From an uncultured Eubacterium sp. (GTDB lineage Bacteria; Bacillota; Clostridia; Lachnospirales; Lachnospiraceae), in contig CAMDYG010000007.1 of the NCBI GenBank assembly GCA_945910225.1, forward strand, positions 1 to 64,000: a stretch of 64,000 nt of DNA. The letters are read 5' to 3'. Shown in pieces: positions 54,410 to 62,926 of this stretch. The notes under the pieces are model-generated. The model saw only the letters and a list, made by a program, of their open reading frames with translations, made no database searches and was not told the origin of the DNA. The position numbers and the translations under genes are program-made. Position 1 is the first letter of the stretch. The number at the start of each line of letters is the position of its first letter.

Positions 54410-55339
54410 TTACATAATAATCTCTCCTGCAAGCAATGCAAGACAAGGAAGCGTAACAATGCTTATCAAAGTTGACAAAGTAACTGCACCAACTGCCAGC
54501 TTCTGGTCATGACCGAACTTAATTGCAAAAAGTGTAGTGATAGCCGCACAAGGACACGCCTCAAGTACAATTGTAATAACAGCTACCATTCCATGGGCAT
54601 GTATAAGATACATAACTAGCGTGCAGATCACAGGGATAATGAACATTCTGAGAATCACTGTAAAATATACTCTTTTATCCTTTAATATGCTTAATAGTGG
54701 GAACTGGGAAATAGTAATTCCAGTTATTATCATAGATAATGGAGTATTCATGCCTCCGACAACATTAAATGTATCCTTGAGAACTCCTGCAACCGGAATT
54801 CTGGCAAGGAATATCACAAGTCCGACGGCAACTGATATGATTGGTGGGCATGTAACAATCTTCTTTAAAAGTTCCTTAAGGCTCATGCTCTCCGAAACAT
54901 ACACAATTCCCACTGTCCACAGCAGAATATTAAATACAGTGACATATACGCTTGCATATAATACACCTTCCGAGCCATACATTGCCTGGATCAGCGGAAA
55001 GCCCATATAAGCTGCATTAGAAAATGTAGTCGCAAATCTAATGATTCCTCTTACATCCTTTTTCATTAAAAATGTTATGACTATTGATAATACCATTCCA
55101 ATGCATATGGTAAGTATGCTGTAAAAAAGCATTCTTCCCATATTCTTAAGAATCTCAGCATTATATCCTGACATATAAGAATTAATAATCATAAATGGAA
55201 CAACAAAATATATAAGAAGATTAGAAAGCATGCCTTTACCTTCTTCATTAACCATCTTAATCTTTCCAATAACAACACCACACAGTATTAATATAAACAA
55301 TTCAAATACCTGCTTTGCGGTGATAATTGCTAAATCCAT
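54410..55339 (-). CDS. AEC-family (auxin efflux carrier) transporter
   Basis: About 309 residues with ten membrane helices; the start is at 55339, where MDLAIITAKQVFELFILIL begins. The track start at 55432 runs through the upstream terminator. GGAGGGCAAAGAAAG precedes the ATG. Typical of small carriers of malate or other organic acids; segments VFNILLWTVGIVYVSESMS and AITTLFAIKFGHDQKLA fit the family. The substrate is unknown. It sits between the ATPase gene and the MarR gene, separated from the latter by a very strong terminator. Confidence 0.88.
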   Translation of the reverse strand: MDLAIITAKQVFELFILILCGVVIGKIKMVNEEGKGMLSNLLIYFVVPFMIINSYMSGYNAEILKNMGRMLFYSILTICIGMVLSIVITFLMKKDVRGIIRFATTFSNAAYMGFPLIQAMYGSEGVLYASVYVTVFNILLWTVGIVYVSESMSLKELLKKIVTCPPIISVAVGLVIFLARIPVAGVLKDTFNVVGGMNTPLSMIITGITISQFPLLSILKDKRVYFTVILRMFIIPVICTLVMYLIHAHGMVAVITIVLEACPCAAITTLFAIKFGHDQKLAVGAVTLSTLISIVTLPCLALLAGEIIM

Positions 55340-55366
55340 AACTTTCTTTGCCCTCCTTATACACAT

Positions 55367-55414
55367 AAAAACCATGTTATATATTTCATCTTCTGAAATA
55401 TATAACATGGTTTT
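55367..55414 (-). terminator. Strong terminator after the MarR-type regulator gene
   Basis: A 21-bp perfect stem (AAAACCATGTTATATATTTCA / TGAAATATATAACATGGTTTT) with a 5-nt loop. On the minus strand it is followed by more T. The length and perfection make it the strongest hairpin outside the repeat blocks. Confidence 0.85.
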
Positions 55415-55434
55415 AACAAAGTCAAGCACCAAAT

Positions 55435-55872
55435 CTAGTACTTTATCTCAGGCATAAGTTCTTCACTTATAATATCAAGCATGTGCTCCATGGTCTTTAG
55501 TTCTTCTTCTGTAAATCTGCCTTCTATCCTGTCCATCACAGTCTTAAGATAAGTGTTACTGATATTATAATAATCTATATATTTCTGGGTAACCTCAAGG
55601 TGGTATTCTCTCTTATCTTCCTCAGACTGCACTTTCTTAAGATATCCCTTCTTCACAAGACTATTAATCTTATAAGCAGCATTTGGCGATGATATATTTG
55701 CCATCTGGGCAAACTGAGCCACTGTAGGCTTATCAAGAGCATATATAATCTCCATGCAGAAAGTTTCAACTGTTGTAAGAGATGTTTCTCTCTCCTGCAG
55801 CTTTTCAAACATTTTCTGATAAAAATGCATCTTGAACTTAGTGTACACCTTACTAAAAGAATCCTGCAGCAA
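55435..55872 (-). CDS. MarR-family transcriptional regulator next to the fatty-acid operon
   Basis: About 145 residues. The winged helix includes TVAQFAQMANISSPNAAYKINSLVKKGYLKKVQSEEDKREYHLEVT. The start is probably TTG 55872, because AAGGAGGT ends 8 bp before it and the track start (55902) is upstream of that site. The gene follows fabZ by about 107 bp and has its own promoter and dyad operator. FabT of streptococci is a MarR-type repressor of fab genes, so this could be its counterpart; that is inference from context. Confidence 0.85.
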   Translation of the reverse strand: MLQDSFSKVYTKFKMHFYQKMFEKLQERETSLTTVETFCMEIIYALDKPTVAQFAQMANISSPNAAYKINSLVKKGYLKKVQSEEDKREYHLEVTQKYIDYYNISNTYLKTVMDRIEGRFTEEELKTMEHMLDIISEELMPEIKY

Positions 55873-55951
55873 CTTATTATACCTCCTTATTTTGTGAAGC
55901 AAAATGCGACTGCTCTTGCAGTGACAGAAGTATCTACTTCACTGAACTTTA

Positions 55952-55993
55952 TCAATTGTGTATTATTATAACAATTGACCTATTCTATTGCAA
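55952..55993 (-). promoter_or_regulatory. Promoter and dyad operator of the MarR-type gene
   Basis: On the minus strand TTGCAA (55988-55993, inside the end of fabZ), 17 bases, TATAAT (55965-55970). The perfect dyad TCAATTGT - 11 nt - ACAATTGA (55952-55978) overlaps the -10. A 27-bp site with 8-bp arms fits a MarR dimer and suggests autoregulation. Confidence 0.68.
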
Positions 55994-56405
55994 ATGTAAG
56001 TTCTGCTGATACTGCTAGTTTCCCATCAACATAAGCCTCTGCTTTTCCTACCCCAATAGGACCCTTTCTTGCTATAATTTCACAAGACATTTCAAGCACA
56101 TCTCCAGGTGTGACCTGAGACTTAAATTTTGCATTTTTAATACCTGCAAAAAGAGCTATATGACCTTTGTTTCTCTCCTCTGAAAGCAGTGCAACCGCTC
56201 CCGTCTGTGCAAGTGCCTCAATAATAAGGACCCCTGGCATTACCTTCTTCTGTGGAAAATGTCCCACAAAATGCATTTCATTGGCCGAGACACATTTAAT
56301 ACCACAGGCTTTCTTTCCCGGTTCACATTCTGTAATTCTGTCAACTAAAAGAAACGGATATCTATGAGGCAGAATCTGCTGTATTTCATCTGAATTAAGC
56401 TGCAT
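55980..56405 (-). CDS. fabZ: 3-hydroxyacyl-ACP dehydratase FabZ
   Basis: It removes water from 3-hydroxyacyl-ACP in fatty-acid synthesis. 141 residues, with the catalytic [11 protein letters not shown] histidine near residue 15 and the glutamate in [23 protein letters not shown]. The last gene of the acc-fab operon, 2 bp after fabF. In Clostridia FabZ with FabF may also make unsaturated fatty acids. Confidence 0.96.
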   Translation of the reverse strand: MQLNSDEIQQILPHRYPFLLVDRITECEPGKKACGIKCVSANEMHFVGHFPQKKVMPGVLIIEALAQTGAVALLSEERNKGHIALFAGIKNAKFKSQVTPGDVLEMSCEIIARKGPIGVGKAEAYVDGKLAVSAELTFAIE

Positions 56406-56407
56406 AA

Positions 56408-57640
56408 TTACACCACCTTTCTAAGAATAACTGACGCATTATGTCCTCCAAAGCCAAGAGAATTAGACATGGCATAATCAACCTTAGCCTTTCTAGCCAC
56501 ATTGGGAACAATATCCAGATCACACTCTTCATCAGGAATCTGATAGTTAATAGTTGGCGGAACTATATCATTCTTTACAGCAAGTGCGGATATAATTGCC
56601 TCAACTGCTCCACTTGCGCCTAACATATGTCCTGTCATAGATTTAGTTGAGCTTACAGCAAGCTTATATGCATGAGTTCCAAATGCTTTCTTAATCGCAT
56701 TAGTCTCTCCTTTATCATTAAGCTTCGTACTTGTACCATGTGCATTGATATAATCAATCTGGCAAGGCTCAATTCCTGCATCCTTTACAGCCTCAAGCAT
56801 GGCAGCTGCTGCCATGCTTCCATCTTCAAGCGGAGCTGTTACATGATTAGCATCACATGTTGAGCCATAGCCTGCCACCTCACAATATATCTGTGCACCT
56901 CTGTTTAGTGCATGTTCATACTCTTCAAGAATAAGAACTCCCGCACCTTCTCCCATGACAAATCCACTTCTTTCTTTATCAAATGGAACAGATGCCCGGC
57001 TTACATCTTCTGATTTGCTAAGAGCATGCATTGATGTAAAACCTCCTATTCCAAAATCAGTTATGCAGCTTTCTGCTCCACCGCACACAATCACATCCTG
57101 ATATCCGTCTCTTATCTGTCTTAACGCATCTCCAACCGCATTAGTTCCACTGGCGCATGCTGTAACTACAGAAGTACACATTCCATGAAGTCCGAATCTG
57201 ATTGCAACATGTCCTGCTGCCATATTGGTTATTGACATTGGAACAAAATGTGGAGATACCCTGTCATATCCCTTACTTTCTCCCCTTAAACATTCTCTCT
57301 GGATAGTTGTAAGTCCGCCTATTCCGCTTGATACTATAACTCCACACCTTAACGTGTCCTCTTTATCAAAGTCTATTCCTGAATCCTTTACTGCTTCATC
57401 AGCCGCTGCAAGTGCATATATTGTAAAGTCATCCATCTTCCTTAATTCTGCTTTATCGACAATGCCCTCTGCGTCAAAGTCTTTTACCTCTCCAGCAAGC
57501 TTGACTGCACTGTTATCTGTATTAAAATGTGTTATCTTTCCTATACCACATTTACCAGCCTTTACAGCTTCCCACATATCATTCACATTATTACCAACAG
57601 GCGTGACTGCTCCCATACCTGTAATTACAACTCTTCTCAT
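56408..57640 (-). CDS. fabF: Beta-ketoacyl-ACP synthase II FabF
   Basis: A condensing enzyme that elongates acyl-ACP with malonyl-ACP. 410 residues. The Cys-His-His triad is visible: [14 protein letters not shown] (Cys near 163), [15 protein letters not shown] and [14 protein letters not shown]. The start at 57640 follows GGAGGAATGGCTAT and overlaps the fabG stop by ATGA; the track start is eight codons earlier. The N-terminus [15 protein letters not shown] is typical. Confidence 0.96.
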   Translation of the reverse strand: MRRVVITGMGAVTPVGNNVNDMWEAVKAGKCGIGKITHFNTDNSAVKLAGEVKDFDAEGIVDKAELRKMDDFTIYALAAADEAVKDSGIDFDKEDTLRCGVIVSSGIGGLTTIQRECLRGESKGYDRVSPHFVPMSITNMAAGHVAIRFGLHGMCTSVVTACASGTNAVGDALRQIRDGYQDVIVCGGAESCITDFGIGGFTSMHALSKSEDVSRASVPFDKERSGFVMGEGAGVLILEEYEHALNRGAQIYCEVAGYGSTCDANHVTAPLEDGSMAAAAMLEAVKDAGIEPCQIDYINAHGTSTKLNDKGETNAIKKAFGTHAYKLAVSSTKSMTGHMLGASGAVEAIISALAVKNDIVPPTINYQIPDEECDLDIVPNVARKAKVDYAMSNSLGFGGHNASVILRKVV

Positions 57641-58380
57641 ATAGCCATTCCTCCGTCCACACAAAGTACCTGTCCGGTTATGTAACCTGCTCCATCACCA
57701 GCAAGAAATGCTACTGCTGCTGCAATATCCTCCGGCTTTCCCATCTCCTTAAAAGGTATATTTTCCAACACCTTTTCTTTCGCAGTTTCCGGCATTGCAC
57801 CTGTCATATCAGTTTCAATCATCCCGGGTGCAACCGCATTTACAGTTATATGTCTTGATGCAAGTTCTCTTGCAAGTGACTTCGTCATGCCAATAACACC
57901 TGCCTTGCTCGCAGAATAATTAACCTGCCCTGCATTTCCCATAACACCTACAACTGAACTCATATTAATAATCCTTCCTGCTCTCTGTCGCAGCATAAGT
58001 CTTGAAACTCCACGCATCATATAAAATGTACCTTTAAGATTCACATCTATGACTGCATCAAAGTCCTCATCCTTCATACGCCCAATAAGGTTATCTTTAG
58101 TAATGCCTGCATTGTTGACAAGAATATCAATTCTGCCACCAAGTAAATCAACTGCTTCCTTGATTAAACGCTCACATTCATCCGGATTACTTACATCTGC
58201 CTTAATCGAATGAACTTCAATCCCATACTGCCTGCATAACTTAACTGTTTCGCTGGCAGCTTCATCCCCTGAACGATAACTGAACACAATATCCGTATTC
58301 TCACTTGCAAGTTTCACACATATAGCTCTTCCTATTCCACGGCTTGCACCTGTAACAAGTGCTTTTCTTCTTTCACCCAT
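57637..58380 (-). CDS. fabG: 3-oxoacyl-ACP reductase FabG
   Basis: An NADPH-dependent short-chain dehydrogenase, 247 residues. TGASRGIGRAI cofactor loop, NNAGITKDNLIGRM, the catalytic Ser-Tyr-Lys set (MSSVVGVMGNAGQVNYSASKAG) and the C-terminal AGDGAGYITGQVLCVDGG are all normal for FabG. It overlaps fabF by 4 bp and follows the NMO-like gene by 3 bp. Confidence 0.95.
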   Translation of the reverse strand: MGERRKALVTGASRGIGRAICVKLASENTDIVFSYRSGDEAASETVKLCRQYGIEVHSIKADVSNPDECERLIKEAVDLLGGRIDILVNNAGITKDNLIGRMKDEDFDAVIDVNLKGTFYMMRGVSRLMLRQRAGRIINMSSVVGVMGNAGQVNYSASKAGVIGMTKSLARELASRHITVNAVAPGMIETDMTGAMPETAKEKVLENIPFKEMGKPEDIAAAVAFLAGDGAGYITGQVLCVDGGMAI

Positions 58381-58383
58381 TCC

Positions 58384-59499
58384 TTATCCTTTCCCGGCCA
58401 GCATCTGATATTTAAAGCCGGCGCATTTCATGTCCGATTTGTTCAATCTATATTGTTTCATAACTTCACCAATAAGTTCTTTAACGCTCATTATCCTGTC
58501 AACCCTGTCAGCATTGCTTCCAGCAAAGAACAGTCCATTGTTCCAGTCCCCTTTAACAGCAGCTATAAGTGCCCTGCTGATACAATATGGTATACTGTCA
58601 TCTTTCTTACATGAGGTAAGACAGCCATTACATTTTTTTGCTAAGAACGTCTCACCTTTTCCAAGCCTCTTAAGCAATGGACTGTCAATCGCACGCGCCT
58701 GCATTCCAACAGGACTTTTAATAATACGGATATCTTCTTTCCTGGCACTAACAACAGCCTGTTTAAATGTATCAGATGCATCACACTCATCCGTAGCAAT
58801 AAACCTTGTCGCAATCTGCACTCCGGAAGCCCCCTTCTTTATGTAATGCGCCATATCATTTCCATCAAACACACCGCCAGCAACAAATACAGGAATATGA
58901 ACCTCCTCCTCTTCTGTCACACGAAGTATGTCTGACAATATCTCATCATTGCTCTGTGCTTTCCCTTGTGCGATATCATCCGCACTAAAGCCCAGATGTC
59001 CACCTGCCATGCTTCCTTCAATAATGAACATGTCAGGGTACACATCAAAATGTTTTTTATATGATCTCATTATTATCTTAGCAGCCCTGCCACTTGAAAC
59101 AATTGGCGCTGCAAGTGTATCTGTTCCTCTGGTAAATTGTGGCAGATTAAGAGGCAGTCCTGCTCCAGAGATAATAATATCTGCGCCTGCCTGAACTGCT
59201 GTCTGGCAACTTTCTTCATAATGAGAAACTGCTGTCATGATATTAACAGCAACAAGTCCATTATTTTCACTATTCTTTGCAGTCTGTTTTGCTTTTTTTA
59301 TATGATACTCAAGGGCTCTTAAGTTTGCTTTTAACGGATTAATTTCAAAATCGGGTTCTGCATATCCTGCATTAACAGAACTGATAACTCCGCACGCCCC
59401 ACATGCTGCAACTGCTCCGGCAAGAGAAGAAAGTGAAACCCCGACTCCCATGCCTCCCTGAATAATAGGAATATCAAGAACCTTATTCTTAATCTGCAT
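58384..59499 (-). CDS. Nitronate monooxygenase-like flavoprotein (second FabK-type protein in the fab operon)
   Basis: About 371 residues, an FMN TIM-barrel related to nitronate monooxygenase and FabK: IPIIQGGMGVGVSLSSLAGAVAA, the flavin-loop IIEGSMAGGHLGFSADD and VFVAGGVFDGNDMAHYIKKGASGVQIATRF. Unlike FabK it has a C-terminal cysteine cluster (CNGCLTSCKKDDSIPYC). The start at 59499 follows AAAGGAATT and overlaps the fabK stop by 11 bp. Paralogues such as UfaA of Neisseria are tied to anaerobic unsaturated fatty-acid synthesis; a similar task is a hypothesis here. Confidence 0.85.
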   Translation of the reverse strand: MQIKNKVLDIPIIQGGMGVGVSLSSLAGAVAACGACGVISSVNAGYAEPDFEINPLKANLRALEYHIKKAKQTAKNSENNGLVAVNIMTAVSHYEESCQTAVQAGADIIISGAGLPLNLPQFTRGTDTLAAPIVSSGRAAKIIMRSYKKHFDVYPDMFIIEGSMAGGHLGFSADDIAQGKAQSNDEILSDILRVTEEEEVHIPVFVAGGVFDGNDMAHYIKKGASGVQIATRFIATDECDASDTFKQAVVSARKEDIRIIKSPVGMQARAIDSPLLKRLGKGETFLAKKCNGCLTSCKKDDSIPYCISRALIAAVKGDWNNGLFFAGSNADRVDRIMSVKELIGEVMKQYRLNKSDMKCAGFKYQMLAGKG

Positions 59500-60418
59500 A
59501 TAATTCCTTTCGTACAGCCTCATACCCGGCATATATTTCTTCAAATATACTCTTGACCGGCTGTATCTTATTAATCTGTCCTGCTACCTGACCTGCCATA
59601 AGCGAACCATTCATTGTATCTCCATCAAACACTGCTTTTCGTAATGATCCAAGGGTATACTTTTCAAGCTCCATCTTATCTGCGCCTGCTTTTTCCTGCT
59701 TCACATATTCGCGTGACATCTCATTTTTAAGAACACGTACAGGTGTTCCAGCTATTCTTCCTGTAACTATGGTGTCATTATCCTTTGCTTTAAGTATTGC
59801 CTGCTTATAGTTATCATGAATAGGACACTCAGTACTTGCAAGAAGACATGTCCCCATCTGTACCCCTGCCGCTCCAAGTGCAAATGCTGCTGCAAGCTGT
59901 CTTCCATCAGCAATTCCTCCTGCAGCAATAACCGGAATATTCACGCTGTCAACAACCTTTGGAACAAGTGTCATAGTTGTCATTTCACCAACATGACCTC
60001 CACTTTCCGTTCCCTCTGCAATAACTGCATCAGCCCCAAAGCGTTCCATTCTTATCGCAAGAGCCGCACCTGATATGACAGGAATAACTATCATTTCATG
60101 TGCCTTCCAGTTTTCCATATACTTTGCAGGACTTCCTGCTCCTGTTGTTACAATCCTTACATTTTCTTCTACAAGAAGTTCTGCCATTGCATCTGCTTCC
60201 GGATTCATAAGCATAAGATTGACACCAAATGGTTTGTCTGTAAGTTCCCTGCATTTTCTTATATTCTCACGAAGCATGTCTGTGTTCATTCCGCCAGCTC
60301 CTATTAGCCCAAGTCCGCCTGCATTACTTACTGCAGCTGCAAATTCACCCGTTGCTATATTGGCCATGCCTCCCTGTATAAACGGATACTTAATCCCCAA
60401 TATTTTATCTAATCTCAT
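59489..60418 (-). CDS. fabK: Enoyl-ACP reductase II FabK
   Basis: An FMN-dependent enoyl-ACP reductase, 309 residues, replacing FabI in many Firmicutes and insensitive to triclosan. Motifs: KYPFIQGGMANIATGEFAAAVSNAGGLGLIGAGG, PFGVNLMLMNPEADA, VIAEGTESGGHVGEMTTM, VIAAGGIADGRQLAAAFALGAAGVQMGT. The first of two related flavoproteins in the operon. It starts 14 bp after fabH. Confidence 0.94.
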   Translation of the reverse strand: MRLDKILGIKYPFIQGGMANIATGEFAAAVSNAGGLGLIGAGGMNTDMLRENIRKCRELTDKPFGVNLMLMNPEADAMAELLVEENVRIVTTGAGSPAKYMENWKAHEMIVIPVISGAALAIRMERFGADAVIAEGTESGGHVGEMTTMTLVPKVVDSVNIPVIAAGGIADGRQLAAAFALGAAGVQMGTCLLASTECPIHDNYKQAILKAKDNDTIVTGRIAGTPVRVLKNEMSREYVKQEKAGADKMELEKYTLGSLRKAVFDGDTMNGSLMAGQVAGQINKIQPVKSIFEEIYAGYEAVRKELYAD

Positions 60419-60432
60419 TATGCTACTCCTTC

Positions 60433-61368
60433 TTATAACTCTATAAGTGCGCTGCTCCAGCTAAGTCCTGCTCCAAATCCTGCAAGAATAAGCTTCATCC
60501 CTTTATTAAGACAGCCACTTCTTTCTAACTCATCAAGTGCAATTGGTATACTTGCTGCTGATGTATTGCCATAATCTGCTATATTTATATAGAATTTTCC
60601 TTCATATCCAGGGAATTTTTTCCTTACATGACTAATAATTCTTTCATTAGCCTGATGGCACACAATATAATCTATATCGTTCATCGTCATGTCCGATTTA
60701 TTCAATATTTCATCTATACTCTGCTTAAGTACATCAACCGCAAAACGGAACACAGCATTTCCATTCATTTTTACATAAGCTTCCTGGTGTCCTATACCTT
60801 TGCATATAAGCACATCTGAATCACCTCTTGTATAATTAATCTGGTGGTACATATTATCCGAAGCTTTAATAAGAACTGCACCTGCTCCATCTCCAAAAAG
60901 CACACATGTTGAGCGGTCAGTATAATCAAGTATCTTAGACATCTGTTCACTTCCCACAAGAAGTATGTATTTGTAATCTGTGCTGTTAAACAAAGCCTGC
61001 CCAACATTTAATGCATGCAGGAATCCTGTACAGGCACTGCTTAGATCAAATGCAAGCACATTTTCTGACAATCCAAGTTCCTTCTGTACCATTGTTGCTG
61101 TTGATGGAAATACATTATCCGCTGTTGATGTTGCAACTATGACTGCGCCTATATCATCTGTATCAATAGCTGCCCGCTTTACTGCTTCTTTTGCTGCCAT
61201 AACCGCAAGTGATGTTGTGCTCTCATGCCTGCATCTGTGTCTTTTCTTAATTCCAGTTCTTGTTGTTATCCACTCATCACTCGTATCAACAACCTGACTT
61301 AAATCATCATTCGTTATTATATCTTTTGGGAGTGCTTTCCCTGTGGACACTATCTGAATGCCTTTCAC
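60433..61368 (-). CDS. fabH: Beta-ketoacyl-ACP synthase III FabH
   Basis: Starts fatty-acid synthesis by condensing acetyl-CoA with malonyl-ACP. 311 residues. The catalytic triad is present: DLSSACTGFLHAL (Cys), CHQANERIISH (His), DYGNTSAASIPIAL (Asn). The start overlaps the accA stop by 4 bp. The start-site sequence [15 protein letters not shown] matches the family. Confidence 0.96.
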   Translation of the reverse strand: MKGIQIVSTGKALPKDIITNDDLSQVVDTSDEWITTRTGIKKRHRCRHESTTSLAVMAAKEAVKRAAIDTDDIGAVIVATSTADNVFPSTATMVQKELGLSENVLAFDLSSACTGFLHALNVGQALFNSTDYKYILLVGSEQMSKILDYTDRSTCVLFGDGAGAVLIKASDNMYHQINYTRGDSDVLICKGIGHQEAYVKMNGNAVFRFAVDVLKQSIDEILNKSDMTMNDIDYIVCHQANERIISHVRKKFPGYEGKFYINIADYGNTSAASIPIALDELERSGCLNKGMKLILAGFGAGLSWSSALIEL

Positions 61369-62156
61369 CTTATCTCTCCCCTGTCTATATTTCTGAATTT
61401 CTCATATCTTGAAGCAACTATGTCTCTTGGTTTCATCCTTCCAAGGACATCAAGTTCTTTTTCCAACATTCGTGCAATATCTGAAAAACATCTGTCTCCT
61501 TCTGCAATTACTCCATCTATAAGGCCTTCCTGCATAAGCTCCTGTGCAGTAAGCTTCATAATCTCGCTTGCCTGCGCTGCCTTTTTGGCATCCTTATATA
61601 TTATTGAAGCAAATCCTTCTGGAGAAAGTATCGAATACACAGCATTTTCAAGCATATACACTCTGTCTGCTGCTGCAAGAGCAAGTGCGCCTCCACTTCC
61701 ACCTTCACCAGTTATTATTGATATAACAGGAACTGTAAGTTTGAGCATCGCTGCTATGCTTCCTGCAATCGCATTGCTCTGTCCATTGCTTTCTGCTTCC
61801 ATTCCCGGATATGCACCCGGTGTATCGACAAATGTTATTACAGGTCTTTTAAACTTCTCTGCTTCTTTCATAAGACGTACAGCTTTTCTGTATCCTTCAG
61901 GTGAAGCCATTCCAAAGTTATATCTTATATTTTCCTCTATATTCTTCCCCTTCCGGTTACCAATAACAGTTATCGGTCTTTTATTAAATTCAGCTATTCC
62001 TGCAACAAGGCTTTTGTCATCTTTATAATACCTGTCACCATGCATTTCTATAAAATTATCAAATATAACATTTATGTATTTCATAATATCCGGACGATCA
62101 CTTTTCCTTGCTGCAAGCACCTTATCATAGGGTGTCAAAACATTTTTACTGTTCAT
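61365..62156 (-). CDS. accA: Acetyl-CoA carboxylase carboxyltransferase subunit alpha
   Basis: Transfers CO2 from carboxybiotin to acetyl-CoA together with AccD. 263 residues, somewhat short. Conserved segments: [45 protein letters not shown] and [38 protein letters not shown]. The start overlaps the accD stop by 4 bp. It lacks the first about 40 residues of the E. coli protein, as is common in Firmicutes. Confidence 0.95.
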   Translation of the reverse strand: MNSKNVLTPYDKVLAARKSDRPDIMKYINVIFDNFIEMHGDRYYKDDKSLVAGIAEFNKRPITVIGNRKGKNIEENIRYNFGMASPEGYRKAVRLMKEAEKFKRPVITFVDTPGAYPGMEAESNGQSNAIAGSIAAMLKLTVPVISIITGEGGSGGALALAAADRVYMLENAVYSILSPEGFASIIYKDAKKAAQASEIMKLTAQELMQEGLIDGVIAEGDRCFSDIARMLEKELDVLGRMKPRDIVASRYEKFRNIDRGEIR

Positions 62157-62926
62157 GCTTCTCCTCCGGTATTCACATGCATTTTCAATATCTTAGCCAG
62201 AGTTTCCTTCATATCATTTCTGTCGACTATCATATCTATCATTCCATGCTCTAACAGGAACTCTGAATGTTGAAATCCCTCTGGAAGCTTCTGCCCAATA
62301 GTCTGTTCAATTACTCTTGGTCCCGCAAAACATATGAGGGCATCCGGTTCAGCAATTATTATGTCTCCAAGACTTGCAAAGCTTGCACTCACGCCGCCTG
62401 TCGTCGGATTAGTAAGATACGATATAAATAATCCTCCTGCATCCTTAAACTTTTCTATTGCCGCCGTTGTCTTTGCCATCTGCATAAGAGAAAACAGTCC
62501 CTCCTGCATTCTGGCCCCGCCGCTTGCCGCAAATATTATAAGTGGCAGTTTCCTTTTCATTGCATACTCTGTCAGCCTTGTTATCTTCTCACCAACTGCA
62601 ACACCCATACTTCCCATAAGAAATCTTTTGTCCATAACTGCAACTGCTGTCTTCACGCCTCCAATACGGCATGTTCCGGTAACTACTGCATCCTGCTGTC
62701 TGGTCTTTATCCTGTTTGCCTCAAGTTTCTTCTCATATCCCGGGAAACCATTTGGATTACCTGCTTTCACCTGTGAATAAAGCTCCCTGAAACTTTTGTC
62801 ATCACTTATAAGTGCAATCCTTCCTGATGGTGTAAGACTTCCATCTGCCTGTTCATCACCATCTCTTAACCTGTTGATAGTTCCCCACCTTTTCTTACGT
62901 TTTAAGAAAATATCGTTGATATTCAT
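62153..62926 (-). CDS. accD: Acetyl-CoA carboxylase carboxyltransferase subunit beta, lacking the zinc ribbon
   Basis: 257 residues; the carboxyltransferase core is intact ([67 protein letters not shown]). The usual N-terminal four-cysteine zinc ribbon is absent: residues 1-85 contain no cysteine before ...VVTGTC. The accC stop overlaps the ATG by 4 bp, so a longer N-terminus is unlikely. The zinc ribbon contacts mRNA/DNA and the active site in E. coli, so this is a notable loss. It is encoded between accC and accA. Confidence 0.92.
   Translation of the reverse strand: MNINDIFLKRKKRWGTINRLRDGDEQADGSLTPSGRIALISDDKSFRELYSQVKAGNPNGFPGYEKKLEANRIKTRQQDAVVTGTCRIGGVKTAVAVMDKRFLMGSMGVAVGEKITRLTEYAMKRKLPLIIFAASGGARMQEGLFSLMQMAKTTAAIEKFKDAGGLFISYLTNPTTGGVSASFASLGDIIIAEPDALICFAGPRVIEQTIGQKLPEGFQHSEFLLEHGMIDMIVDRNDMKETLAKILKMHVNTGGEA

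Noticed and set aside
55340-55432. N-terminal extension of the AEC transporter
   Set aside because: It reads through the perfect MarR terminator stem and gives no membrane segment.
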